Below, piece by piece: positions 11,901 to 20,942 of a DNA stretch of 64,000 nt. Position numbers and translations under genes: made by a program. Numbering within the stretch: position 1 is the stretch's first letter; each line of letters opens with the position of its first letter. This DNA comes from Monocercomonoides exilis (lineage: Eukaryota; Preaxostyla; Oxymonadida; Polymastigidae), in contig LSRY02000015.1 in the NCBI GenBank assembly GCA_001643675.2, positions 67,001 to 131,000 on the forward strand, in the 5' to 3' direction. A model generated the notes under the pieces. It ran no database searches, was not told where the DNA came from, and worked only from the letters and a program-made list of their open reading frames with translations.

Positions 11901-14900
11901 GGAAACCTGTTCATGAAAGACTGCTCCATGATGCTAAACCAAGATACAAATAATGCAATTTCTTATTGCCTTATTGAAGTTCGTTCAGGAGCGTTTGAAA
12001 TTAAAGATTTTTCTTTGAAAGAATTAAAATTTGATTTCAAACCAATGCAATTCGGCGCAACAGATATTGACGGAAAAATGGATAATTGCCTGTTTGAAGG
12101 ACTGACTTTAGAATATCCATTATTTTCGATACCAGAAACTCATGCTTCCTTTTCTGGGAGAGAGCGTAGCGCTCACTCATCTTTCTCTGCACTGCCAAAT
12201 GGCGATTGCATTCTGGAGCTCATTTCGTGTCGCATGAATGAAATAACAAAAGAGAATGGAGGAAGCTGCCTTTTGAGCTGTGAAGCAATCAACAATATCA
12301 AATACAAAATGAATGGATGCATTTTGAACGGTTGCGAAAGCAAAACTTGTACAAGAGGAGGAAGCATGCTCTTTACGTTGGGGCCTGGAAACAGCGACAC
12401 AATTATGTTTGATATCAATGGAACATCACTGGGGAAGTGCATAGCATCGACAGCAAGTGGAAAAGGCGGAGGAGTCTATTTGGATTGTGGAAGCATTCCC
12501 GCTTCAGGCAGAAATGAACATTTATCGAATGACAATCCACTCGGATTCCGATTTAAGAATGCGCGCTTCAGCTTCAACAATGCGAGTTCAGGGCGGGACG
12601 TGTTTATTTTGTGTGTGAACATCGAGTCGCAATTGACTTCAGACCAGTTTTTAATTGATTTTGATGAGTCTGTGTTTGATTCAAGGAATGCGATATTTGG
12701 AAGGGAAAAAAGCATGGCTGCTTCTGAAAGAGATCGCGACTTGATCGATGAGATTCGATTCTTCAGAGGGGAGCAAGTGCTCGTTTCGTCAAATGGAGAA
12801 AACGGAAAGAGATGCGGAAACTTTACAGGCCCATGCAAAACGTTAGATGTTGTAGTGCAACATGTTTCAGAAGGCAGACGCAGGACGATCTTTGTTGATG
12901 CGCAGGCAAGCATGGAAGGAGAGGCAGATTTGGTTGGAATAAGTTTGGTGCCTCTGGATGAGTCGTGCGCAATTTTGATGAACAGCACGATTGCGAAAAG
13001 TTCTGAAAGGGAATATGCGATTTCCTCAAAAGAGAACGTGCAGATTGACAATGTTGCTTTTAACTTTGGTGGAGCCTTAAAAATTATTCACTCGTCTTTG
13101 ATTGGAATATTGAACGGCAAACTTAGCATAAGTGCGTGCAACTTGGTTAGCAGTGAAGTCGGGGCACAATTTGATGGAAGTCTGATTGCAGTTATTGGAG
13201 GAACACTGAAAATTACAGAATCCACATTTAGCGAGTTTTCAGTTGTTAATCATATTATCAGCTGTGAGAGCCATTCATCTACAAATTTGGATAGAGTGAA
13301 ATTTGAAGGATTAAGTGGAAAATGCTTTATTTCATGCTCAGGAATCACCTTTTCTGCTTCTCAATGGATCGTTAGTTCAGCGAAAGCCAAAGAAGCAATT
13401 ATTTCATGTTCAGGAAATTCAACGATTGCTTTGCTTCAATCCGTGTTTAAGAAAATTGAAGTCCAAGAAGGAAGTGCAATACATATTGAGGATGGAGAGA
13501 CACCGATAACAGATAACAGCGAAACAGAGATCGAAAAAGCATTTTCAGCCTCACTTTGCGCCTTCACAAATGTTAGCTGCGGTGGAAGCGAAGGAAGAGT
13601 AATATCCAGTCTGACAGAAAAGTCTGTTCAGTTTATCAACAACACACTCAGTCTTTGCTCTTGCCTGGCTGCAAAAGGGAAACAGTTACGTGCGCTCAAT
13701 TGCAAAAGCATAGAGATTGATGCATGTGTATTTGATGGATGGGAAGAGTCTATCGTTGAAGCGAAAAATGACGGAGAAATCGATGAAATATGCAAATGGA
13801 ATGGATCGCTCGTTGACGTGACAAACTGCCAAGCAACGATAAAAGAGACTTCTATTGCCAATTCTTCTGTTGGAGGAATTACTCTTTTTTACGGTAATTT
13901 AACAATTGAAAAAGGAGAATTTTTGAACAACAACAAATCAATTTCTGCTTATAAATCTGCCCGCCGGAACATTATTTGCTCTGAAGATGGAACTCTGAAT
14001 ATTGTTAGTCTGAAAGGAGGCGATGGATTGAAAGACAACTCTTCTCTTTGGATCTTGCAAGACAAATGCTCATTGGAAGGTATCGCTGCTGAAAGATCAT
14101 CTCCATTTTTCATTCCAATTTTAGAATCCGTCAAAGTTGATGATTTAGGCGCAGAAACAAAGCTTACTCTGAATGGCATTCTTTTAATGCCCTGCAATCT
14201 CTTCGTAAGACTTATTTATAAGACCAACGAAGAATATGTATATGAAAAGCGTGAGATCGATAGCAATGGATGGATATCTGAAAACGAGGCAATATCGACA
14301 ATTAAATCAACAGATATTTCTTCAGCAGCAAAACAAACAGAATTATCCGTAGCGCTTTTATTTGGAAATCTCGATATGCCTTCTTCAACTTCGTCAAAGG
14401 TGATAAAGAACATTACAAAAGAGGAAGAAAATGTTAGGATTGTTGAAGAAGCCAGCAAATCCGCACCTTCTTTGGCACTAGTAGCATTAATTGTCGTTGG
14501 GTTTTTATTTTTCATTGCATCTTTGTGCATAATTGTTGTTGTCATTCGATGGAGAAAGGAAAAGCACCACTCAAACCAATTAGAAGGAATTGTGAGCAAT
14601 ACAATGAAGAAAGATCCAAAAGAAATTGAAATGGTGGCATATGAGTTTGGAACGGGGGATGAGCCGAGCAGAAGAAGCGAAGGGGAATCTGGGTTTGGAA
14701 AGCAGCGGAATCAGGCAAAGAAACTAGCAACATCTGAGTCTCAGCAAAGTTTACTGGTGGACGTTGGTTCCACACAAGAAATTCTGCTTGATCACTCAGA
14801 TGAAATTCCTGATTGGGCACTGGAGAAAGTGGAAGGAGAGAGCGATGATGGAGAAGACTTCATCAAGGCAGGAAACGATTCGAGCTGCAGAGCCACACTT

Positions 14901-15953
14901 TCAGCTGAACTGAAAGACGAATCGAGCGTTACAACGTTGATGAGCATTGAGCAAATGGCTCCAACAACTTCGTCCATGTCAAACCTTGTGGATGGAATGG
15001 CGTGCGAATCGCTTCACGAAAAGATGATTGTGGATTTGAGGGATTCGCTGTTCATGCTGCTTCATGGAAGGAATGAGAAGAAGGAGATGGCGATAGGCAC
15101 GATGGAGCAGAGAGAAGTGACAGCTGCGCAGGTCCTGTTTTGGGTGGCGAATGGTGCACTGCATTCCTTCGAGCAGGATCGCGGGTTGTCTCCATGCTTG
15201 GATTCTCTTTCTCCGCATATCGTACTGTTTTCAGAACACATGATAGTTGTGATTGCGCTTAACTCTGGCTTTTCGTCAGAAGATAGCGACGATTCGTCTT
15301 CTGTCGACTCTTCATCCGCAGACAGCTCAAGTTCCATCTCTGATTATGAAGGAAATAAACGATCTGGAAAACGGAAGAAAAATACAAAAGCGAAGTCCAG
15401 TGCCTTTGAAGATGAGACAATCGACAACGAAAGCCTACGCTGGAAGGCACCGGAGCTTCAATGGAATATGAAGGGAGGAGCAACAAATAAGAGCGTGTCA
15501 TTCACTATTGGTATGATGCTGTGGGAGTGTCTGACGCTTCAGATCCCCTTTGCCAAGTACGATGCCGAAACAGCAGGAGCAAAGATAAAGAATGGTGAAA
15601 GAGTGGACTATAGTTTGCTTTCTTCATCTTCATTCGACGACTTGGTGAAGTCTTGCCTCTCGTCAAGCACTGAAGAACGGCTTTCACTTGCAAGCCTGAA
15701 GCGCGAATTTATTCAACACTTCCCTCCAGGTGCTGTTCAGCTCACTATTTCTGATGCAATTGATATCGACGAAGTGTCGGAATATGATAGAGATGGTGAG
15801 TTAGTTACAAGAACAGGCAGCACACGAAGTGAAAGTGATGAAAGCTCACAAGGATACACAGCTAAGACACCCGACGCTTCAACAACAACAACTGTTTCTG
15901 GCATAGAACTGGTTCCTTATGAACAGTCGGAGAATTCTAGTTCGATCAAATAA
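5964..15953 (+). CDS. Giant receptor-like beta-helix protein with transmembrane segment and pseudokinase-like tail
   Basis: A single-exon gene of 3,329 residues. The first ATG in frame is at 5964 and is followed by a hydrophobic signal peptide (MINILSTKEFLVFCFVAAF). The ectodomain is about 2,800 residues of beta-helix-type repeats rich in Ser/Thr/Asn, with GGA/GGG turns. Six module linkers carry a Cys-Gly...Cys motif (near 7165, 8195, 9312, 10405, 11566 and 12811). Modules also repeat an SGKGGG-type turn followed by GRDVF/GKNLF. One transmembrane helix lies at residues about 2836-2861 (nt 14470-14545), followed by a basic stop-transfer RWRKEK. The cytoplasmic tail ends in a kinase C-lobe-like region: WKAPE near residue 3160 and GMMLWE near 3186, but no HRD or DFG motif is seen, so it is probably a pseudokinase. 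Likely a plasma-membrane adhesin or sensor of a lineage-expanded family; ligand unknown. Confidence 0.9.
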   Translation: MINILSTKEFLVFCFVAAFEAANEIYEINEIFINKKTSTSTQFQQILPSNTSNSNYLFLLANSSLKLDNIAFIDLSQHSISVLDGESSLFCCNTKFIYSKKVLTSFASLGNIALHNISVDISTCKRKLPSLVNLQNEASSGVKLINSYISDFTVVSNKSSSLLCSGIGSYETVYRCCFMNITTKVKTGNEAAAKENHSFVISSAIKLSTFIHVRDAFYGGIVHGLSFTSPSQEFVCDLCEFYDCSHSTPSLSLFRVSRGRQSIIGENANVTSTIFNDCTGTNGGGLYFDGEILGLNYYLNVINCTFENCSANYGGGIYINEVGVGTFKNNAFYDCKANSNLGHDFYLKKFDLTTGVNNLTFSSCFTYNDGNRVYIAGTNYTKLLKMDDYQIVATNGSTTVNCGLSSGVACKSVNTAIVNRRPYYLKRIKLLNGTYNEIDTWTINAARGKVDAFGESQTKVIFNLNSYIGTMISISGAVNISISTFTINVNKDYCRIISGSSYNFNLSVSDITISTPSSWTTYLSYSLFYFISGTLTFSRVATKNIRLATNCLFQMTNGVTKATFSFCNFTNITASKNNSAIFGSGYTPKSLALNNCSISSISSLNATGVNGGALCINTSESQISLSNTTFTSCCVSQSSGRGGALYFSTNGSLSKFTISRCQFSLNQALFGRDVFIFVPSLPNALLDSYYSVAATSTYVPNRTNAWFGRDNATFQGDFDLMPFIFGYTSSIIHASNASRGDGKYCGSTVAHCKSITQAVQRFNGSSRTIKANGSVEVSMSGTDVSNVVVERNESTINATVTIDRIAGTANSALISSGAFQSRNIVYSIGSVPQGSSVQSLLSGTNGIQTFSNCIFVGSASNTITIALVSISGGSLVLESSSFNASSELSCSCSLFSLQNGIFKFSDSRFANLKFTSSNAGLISQLGSGSSSQQIELSNCGFERISSTKETSSCVVISSSTCVGSFNASSCNFSSSSCPASINGGAISFAVGASKKFEISQCKISSNTASESAGKGGGVFLLMKDVSSDYKITRCSFESNKAKYGRDIYIQAPNLNSCVTFEKFGNLLTPTADVENMMYGCNTSSVDQHVDLIFMMTVHLAIVNVKNADSEHGEDWFRCGNESEPCLTFEYGMDKILDTSSDNKGISIVSKAAINKPIDLSSMTILSSSSSIPSILSFNFASTTFDAAIINHDILTFNKIKLYLPSVRNVLKALISTESSLIVNDSNFDSEQLNSSVYLNTIEVKGGTVLLNNCSIGERSFCLESSFIKYAGSSTITLNHTSISTITFSTTFFSETTGEHSTLSLMNASFSRCSASPQTTMSPIISTQLEGTVNFDECNFSNVGNSECKEGGVINVWLKDTGKISISGCQVGECFCNEATGKGGFLYLSKQQSEGQYDLSVESKYSNNKAHIGKNLFFNFDSLNESVSADKLFLPVNDPAVEGGKAYIGKDTIFNSVNLIVFLVQFVSDKVHVSNAGYDVLRCGSGDFPCHSIWKSMKNVKSDSTSKEIIFDTLVEVESYYEFQNLTLSAASPSQDTGMIICSDLLSSDKDTAIGIVGNTNFVNITFSLPSEFVGRQSSVIKCAASEGVLQLSSCNFAKQSNFLSSIGYSLVSATNGKLLFHGCTVESLLFSASPIEILQSVTTTFEQVQFLSVTLQTASLLTAAEVSAQSEQSNNAATSEFIFRNCSFDRIVAKEGTSKSVIITDPLSSSLSFINCSITSLTALESNEGGGMKIKFKAGGSLSVKGDAVSGTSIVSSCSCSPASGKGGFCFIDSIGADADFVFEKIKFSDNVASMGKNVFFSCADLSSSVKLEQFLINLDEWITDTNAFSGMDTAYFTTKSVDLLAFIVEYNSEKIVVSSSFGADVKGCGKETLPCSSFSTGLHHIINTTEPDQPVTQLLIENSANVDSCFDVSEREIGSLQNSPAELSIAASLTPLSSSVGSEDCVLFNSKTLKLTLLTFTIPTEFTTSQTVLILSSSGNLFMKDCSMMLNQDTNNAISYCLIEVRSGAFEIKDFSLKELKFDFKPMQFGATDIDGKMDNCLFEGLTLEYPLFSIPETHASFSGRERSAHSSFSALPNGDCILELISCRMNEITKENGGSCLLSCEAINNIKYKMNGCILNGCESKTCTRGGSMLFTLGPGNSDTIMFDINGTSLGKCIASTASGKGGGVYLDCGSIPASGRNEHLSNDNPLGFRFKNARFSFNNASSGRDVFILCVNIESQLTSDQFLIDFDESVFDSRNAIFGREKSMAASERDRDLIDEIRFFRGEQVLVSSNGENGKRCGNFTGPCKTLDVVVQHVSEGRRRTIFVDAQASMEGEADLVGISLVPLDESCAILMNSTIAKSSEREYAISSKENVQIDNVAFNFGGALKIIHSSLIGILNGKLSISACNLVSSEVGAQFDGSLIAVIGGTLKITESTFSEFSVVNHIISCESHSSTNLDRVKFEGLSGKCFISCSGITFSASQWIVSSAKAKEAIISCSGNSTIALLQSVFKKIEVQEGSAIHIEDGETPITDNSETEIEKAFSASLCAFTNVSCGGSEGRVISSLTEKSVQFINNTLSLCSCLAAKGKQLRALNCKSIEIDACVFDGWEESIVEAKNDGEIDEICKWNGSLVDVTNCQATIKETSIANSSVGGITLFYGNLTIEKGEFLNNNKSISAYKSARRNIICSEDGTLNIVSLKGGDGLKDNSSLWILQDKCSLEGIAAERSSPFFIPILESVKVDDLGAETKLTLNGILLMPCNLFVRLIYKTNEEYVYEKREIDSNGWISENEAISTIKSTDISSAAKQTELSVALLFGNLDMPSSTSSKVIKNITKEEENVRIVEEASKSAPSLALVALIVVGFLFFIASLCIIVVVIRWRKEKHHSNQLEGIVSNTMKKDPKEIEMVAYEFGTGDEPSRRSEGESGFGKQRNQAKKLATSESQQSLLVDVGSTQEILLDHSDEIPDWALEKVEGESDDGEDFIKAGNDSSCRATLSAELKDESSVTTLMSIEQMAPTTSSMSNLVDGMACESLHEKMIVDLRDSLFMLLHGRNEKKEMAIGTMEQREVTAAQVLFWVANGALHSFEQDRGLSPCLDSLSPHIVLFSEHMIVVIALNSGFSSEDSDDSSSVDSSSADSSSSISDYEGNKRSGKRKKNTKAKSSAFEDETIDNESLRWKAPELQWNMKGGATNKSVSFTIGMMLWECLTLQIPFAKYDAETAGAKIKNGERVDYSLLSSSSFDDLVKSCLSSSTEERLSLASLKREFIQHFPPGAVQLTISDAIDIDEVSEYDRDGELVTRTGSTRSESDESSQGYTAKTPDASTTTTVSGIELVPYEQSENSSSIK

Positions 15954-16540
15954 AGAATTTCAGAATTCGAGTCTTACACTTCATTTGTTCTATATCATTA
16001 TTTTTTTATTTTTTTGTGAAATGTATTTTTATTTATGTATGCATGAAGTAATTTTTACTTTATAATTGATTGATTTTCATTAAGATGAAAAAGGCGTGAC
16101 AAATATTATAAAAAATATTTTATTTTGTTGTTTTATGTACATGTATTTTATACATGTTTATTTTTTATTTGTCACAACTCATTTTATAACGTGAGTGCTG
16201 TCTTTTTCAATTCTTGAAGCGTTTGTTTTAACAAAATTTTTTACAAATTTTTACAAATATTTGATTATCTTAAAAATTATCATTCGAATTTAATTGAATG
16301 TGAAATTATCACACAATGATTTTATCTTTTTGGAGAGAAAATGTTAGTAATAAGCTGAGATAAGAATATGCTCACTTCACCTTACAATCCAAAAATGCCT
16401 TTAACAATTTTGTTTTGAATTATATATTGTTGCAATGCATAAATAACATGAAAATAAAAACAGGTTTTTGTGTATTAAAGTTTTTAAAGTGTATAGAAAA
16501 AAAATAAAAATCAAAAATATATATAAATATATATATGTTT
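15954..16540. other. AT-rich 3' flank of the giant gene
   Basis: No gene seen. Very AT-rich, with a small palindrome around 16136-16157 (acatgta/tacatgt arms). Confidence 0.5.
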
Positions 16541-16555
16541 TATATGATTAAAATG

Positions 16556-17460
16556 TTATATTTCAGAATATTCACTTGCATCTGCTCCTTCTCCTGGATC
16601 GACATGATCTTCGTCATGAGTATCAACAGCCTCTTGCTCAAATTGAGGAACATCTGCTTCATCGTCTCCTTCTCCATCATCATAATCAGGAAGAAATGCA
16701 GCTTTTGTGGGCTTGAAATTGGCAACATTTATCACAAATTCTGGGAATAGCATATCAATTTCTCGTTGAAGCAAAAATGAAGCCATTAAATTATCAATGA
16801 ACTTTTCTTTGATCCCACATGTTTGCAATGATCTTCTAAAACGAGACCACCAAACATCTGTCTCATTTGTGTATGCTCATGTTTTCATATTATTGAATTC
16901 GCATTTTTGGCAGTTTGTCAAATGTTTATTTCACAAATTATTTATGCTCAAATGCGTACAACATTATCACTGAAAATTGTCATTTCTTTCTGGATGTTGG
17001 CTTCAATGATAGGAATCAGAGTCTCCTTTTTTATGTTTGGAACTCTGATAATTAAACATTTTCCAATTTCATCATTTTCTTTTCTTTCCACTGCACCAAA
17101 AAGCCAAAATTGTTTTTTTCTTTTTACCTTTATGGAACTTTCTTTTCTCAAAATAACTTCATCTATTTCCACAACACATATTTCTCCTCCAAGAACGAGC
17201 CTCTCACTCGACATTCGAATTCCAATTGATTCTTTTGCAACATTATTCAAATAACCAACTGTATTTCAACCTCCTCCAGTGAGATATCAGCATTGATCAA
17301 TTCGAATTTTTTAGCTAGAAATGCAAAAGAATAAGAAACATTGAGTAGATTTTGATATGACTTCGGAAAAAAGATGTCTCCTTCAAATATAAAATGAATT
17401 TATGACATGATAGTGTGACAGATAAGTTATTAATACGTTCTGTCGCTTTTCTTTGTTCAT
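16556..17460 (-). pseudogene. Merlin/ISXO2-like transposase relic
   Basis: Read on the minus strand, pieces in several frames line up in the order of an ISXO2-like (Merlin superfamily) transposase. They are an N-terminal segment containing GDIFFPKSYQNLL (about 17390-17350), then ESIGIRMSS...LGGEICVVEIDEV with the first catalytic Asp context (17250-17170), a KQFWLFGAVER strand, IFSDN with the second Asp (about 16970), and ETDVWWSRFRRSL near 16860, which matches the family's HT-x-x-E-x-x-W region. The acidic end stops at 16556. Stop codons and frame changes separate the pieces (for example after VVRI at about 16948 and near 17250), so this copy is inactive. Terminal repeats were not found. Confidence 0.7.
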
Positions 17461-17805
17461 TAACAAGCATTCAAAACAAATTTTCAAACAGAAATTTTTG
17501 TTAGAAAAATTATGATTTCGATAACTAACACCTATTTATTAAATAATCATCCAAACTTTCTAATTTTGAATTGTTTTTTTGTTCAAAATCAAATATTTCT
17601 ATTATTATTCTTGATTAATTGTTTGTGTTTCCTTTGTTAAAAATACAAGGTTTGAAGAACTTTGAAATAATTTGAAATATCTGTATCACCTTTGTATAAG
17701 AGAAAACCAGGTTAAAAAAAATTCAGAATTAAAAAATGAAGAGATGATCATGCCGTAATCTATTAATTAATCGAATTTGTCTTTGATTTGAAACAACTCG
17801 ATAAA

Positions 17806-19632
17806 ATGATTTCGGAAATTGAAAATGCGGTTGAAGCATTAGAAAAGCAGAAAATAACAGAAATATACAATTTTATTGTTGAAATGGACAAAAAAGAACT
17901 CAAATCTTTTCTAACAATGAAAACTTTTAATAAATTCAACAAAATGATGGAAGATAAATATTCGGAGATTGAAAGTATCATTTCTTTATTAAGTTGCATT
18001 GGGTATTACAAAGTTTTGTTTGGAATTAAGAATTCTTGCTTTGAAGGTTCTTTGCTTTATAAAAGAATTGAAAATATGATATTGAAAGAAAACAACAACA
18101 TAATTGCTACGAACGAACCATTTCTGATAAGCCTTTGTGAGTGCTATCTATCTATGTGCAAAAGTCATCTCGAATTTCCGGGTATTTTAATTTTAATTTG
18201 TGTTCCTCTCATTTTGAGAACTGCAACGAACAAAGAAAAAAACGAAAAAATTGGAAAAGAAGTGGAAATGTCTCTGGTTTCTTTGAGCAACATAAAGATG
18301 AGATTTGTTTGATTTATCTTTTTTTTTTTTATTTATTGATTTTAGTTTTTGATTTTTCTCATAGAAAATAGAAAAAGAATTATACATGAAAGATATCACC
18401 AAAGTCATTAAATATCATCAGAACATCATAGCTTGACTCATCTTGCTTACCAATCCGCGTGGGAATTCTTGATATGGCAGGCAAATGAAGACGAGAAAAT
18501 GGCACATTTTGTTGAAAACGAATTGAATTTAATGAGAGAAGCAATAAGAGAATTAGAAGAATTAGAGGGAAGAGTAAATTGGATGAAAAGAGGAAAATTC
18601 TTGAATGAAGTGATGGATGAAATTACTTTAACGAGATGGCTTGATACATTAGGCTATTATTTTTTTTTCTATGAATGGAAAGAGATAAAGTCACCCAACT
18701 TTTTTGAATGCATTGTTAGAATTCTGAGAAAGGCAAAGAAGTATCACAGAAAAGTGTTCAAAAGGTGCGTTTATGTTATCAGCCGAATTGCAAATCCAGT
18801 GTCATCAGACATTAGCTATTTGCTCAGAAGTGGGATTATTCGAATCGTTATGGAGGAAATGCAGCAGCCAACTGTCAGAAGAGATTACTTGGAATGGTGC
18901 CTGAAGTACATCATTTCACTTGTGAGAAGAGTGAGCGGACCTTCTATCGATGCAAGCGAAAGAGAAAAACGTAAAATGCAAAAGCATCAGATTCTCGGTA
19001 TTTTAGAGGAAGAAGGATACGAGGATGAGATCATCAGTGTTTACGAATGCATGGTCAAAACGTTGTATTTCTATTTTCCCATCAAGGCCTCAGATATGAT
19101 TAGCTTATCAATTCAAAAGCAGAAACCGCTTTTTTTGTGTGTTAATACAAAAACAGGTAGAAATAATCCATTCGAAGCCAATCCGTTCAAAACAGGTCAG
19201 CATTCAAACCTTCAATTCGGAGCTATTCCACCTTCAGTCAATCAATTTCTGGTTCTTTCTGTTGCACCGAACCCGTTTGCTACTGCTTCTATTCCTTCAA
19301 ACTCGTTTACTGCTTCTTCTGTACAGCCAGCTACGTTGTCATCCTTATCAAGCGCATTTTCTCAATCTTCAAATTCATCCGCATCTTCATCTCATTCAGA
19401 AGAGCCACATTTCTGCATATTACCTCCTGCTCCTAATCTAATTGCGCCTTCAACAGGTCCGTTTGCTCCTTCTCCAGATCCATTTTCTCTGTCCTCATGT
19501 CCATCCTTGCCATCGTCTAATTCAGAAGAGTCATATTTCAATGCGTTCTCCCCTTCTCCTAATCCAATTGCGCCATCTGCCGATCCATCTGCCGACTCAT
19601 TTGATGAACCATTCACAAGAATCAAAAGTTAA
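17806..19632 (+). CDS. Helical-family protein with NPF/DPF-rich C-terminal tail; one-base frameshift
   Basis: A member of a charged, all-helical family that occurs four times in the window. Exons 17806-18306 and 18365-19632 with a 58-nt intron between. Family landmarks: a helix corresponding to EKxLSxENAILLLKxIGYYK, then LCECY, KEVEM(A/S)L(L/V)(A/S)LS at the end of exon 1, and in exon 2 IKYHQ...LTHLAYQSAWEFLI. Near 18421-18425 one base is missing relative to the paralogs. Adding it gives 590 codons across the two exons, an exact multiple of three. Unlike its three paralogs, which stop after the last conserved helices, this copy continues for about 170 residues rich in Ser/Pro with NPF (three), DPF and EPF tripeptides. 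The start is uncertain because no upstream mini-exon was found. Function unknown; an endocytic-adaptor-like tail is only an inference. Confidence 0.65.
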
Positions 19633-19946
19633 ACTGCACAAACTGTCAATCAGTGAGTGTCAATCTCGAATCCATTTTAGTCTTCAAAAAGTGAATTTTT
19701 TTTTCTTTTTTTCTTTTCTTTTTTTTTTAATTCAAAATCCACATTCTTTTCAAACTGTCCCATCAACATTCATTCAGAAAAGGAACTACGCACAAATTTA
19801 TTGCAAACTTACAAAAAGATGGAATATTTCTGTGGAAATTATCTTCAAGAAACAAAAATATTTCTGTCAAACAAAGTTGCATCATTTATTCTGTGAAATG
19901 AAAAATAAATTTTCTTTCATTTTCTTTCATTTTCTTTCTTTTTTCT
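19633..19946. other. Gene-free spacer before inverted-repeat element
   Basis: About 310 bases downstream of the helical-family gene, with pyrimidine tracts near 19690-19730 and 19918-19945. No coding or RNA feature seen. Confidence 0.5.
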
Positions 19947-19950
19947 ATCT

Positions 19951-20938
19951 AGGGTTACACTTTTACCTCTGACCCTTTTTTTTACCCCCACCCTTTTTTT
20001 TGTGGAGCTGGCTACGGCTTAATACAAGCTTGTAGCCGACAAAAAATAACTCTAAATGTTTATTTTAATAAATTTAACTTATACAGCAAAAATTTTTTAC
20101 AATTCTTTACAACTGAGAGATCTCGGTATTTTTTAATTTTATTTTTTGATCATTAAATTGATGGTCTTTCCATGGATATAACATTCTGGAAGTTTTAAGC
20201 TACATCATCATTACACATCATATCCTTTTTATTGTTTTTATAACTTTTCACATATCACAAGTTTCTTTTTCACCTGTTTTCTCATTTCATCGACTTTTTG
20301 AAAAAATGCAATTTTTGATTGTCTAAAAGACAATTTCTTAATTTTATAAGCTGTCTCTTATTTTTAACTCAATATATTATTTCACGCTCACAAAATATTT
20401 TGCTGAAAATATTTTTCTGGCTGAAAAAATCAAAACTTCAGAAATTGATGTTTTTCATTTTTCTATTTAAAATCAAATTTGCAAAACTTTTTTGTATATC
20501 AACATAATTAACATTCTATCATATAATAAGAATAATCTTAAAAATTTTCTCAAAAATTCATCATTCCTTATGAAATTACATTTTATCGAAAAGTCGATGA
20601 AATGAGAAAACAGGTAAAAAAGAAACTTGTGAAATGTGAAAAGTTATCAAAGAAATAAAAAGGATAAGATGTGTAATGATGGTGTAGCTTAAAACTTCCA
20701 GAATGTTATATTCATGGAAAGACCATCAATTTAATGATCAAAAAATAAAATTAAAAAATACCGAGATCTCAAAGTGAAAAAATTTTCGTAAAAAAAAATT
20801 TTCTGTATAAGTTAAATTTATTAAAATAAACATTTAGAGTTATTTTTTGTCGGCTACAAGCTTGTATTAAGCCGTAGCCAGCTCCACAAAAAAAAGGGTG
20901 GGGGTAAAAAAAAGGGTCAGAGGTAAAAGTGTAACCCT
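19951..20938. mobile_element. Non-autonomous element with about 365-bp terminal inverted repeats
   Basis: The left arm starts AGGGTTACACTTTTACCTCT at 19951 and runs to about 20315. Its near-perfect reverse complement runs from about 20574 to 20938, leaving a central unique part of about 260 bp. The arms differ locally near 20090-20130 / 20770-20805. Both outer ends are flanked by ATCT (19947-19950 and 20939-20942), consistent with a 4-bp target duplication (possibly 5 bp if the terminal base is counted differently). No coding capacity. The arms contain a run of seven or more T/A next to a CCCCACCC/GGGTGGGG block. The superfamily is not assigned: long arms and a 4-bp duplication do not by themselves identify it. 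Confidence 0.8.
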
Positions 20939-20942
20939 ATCT

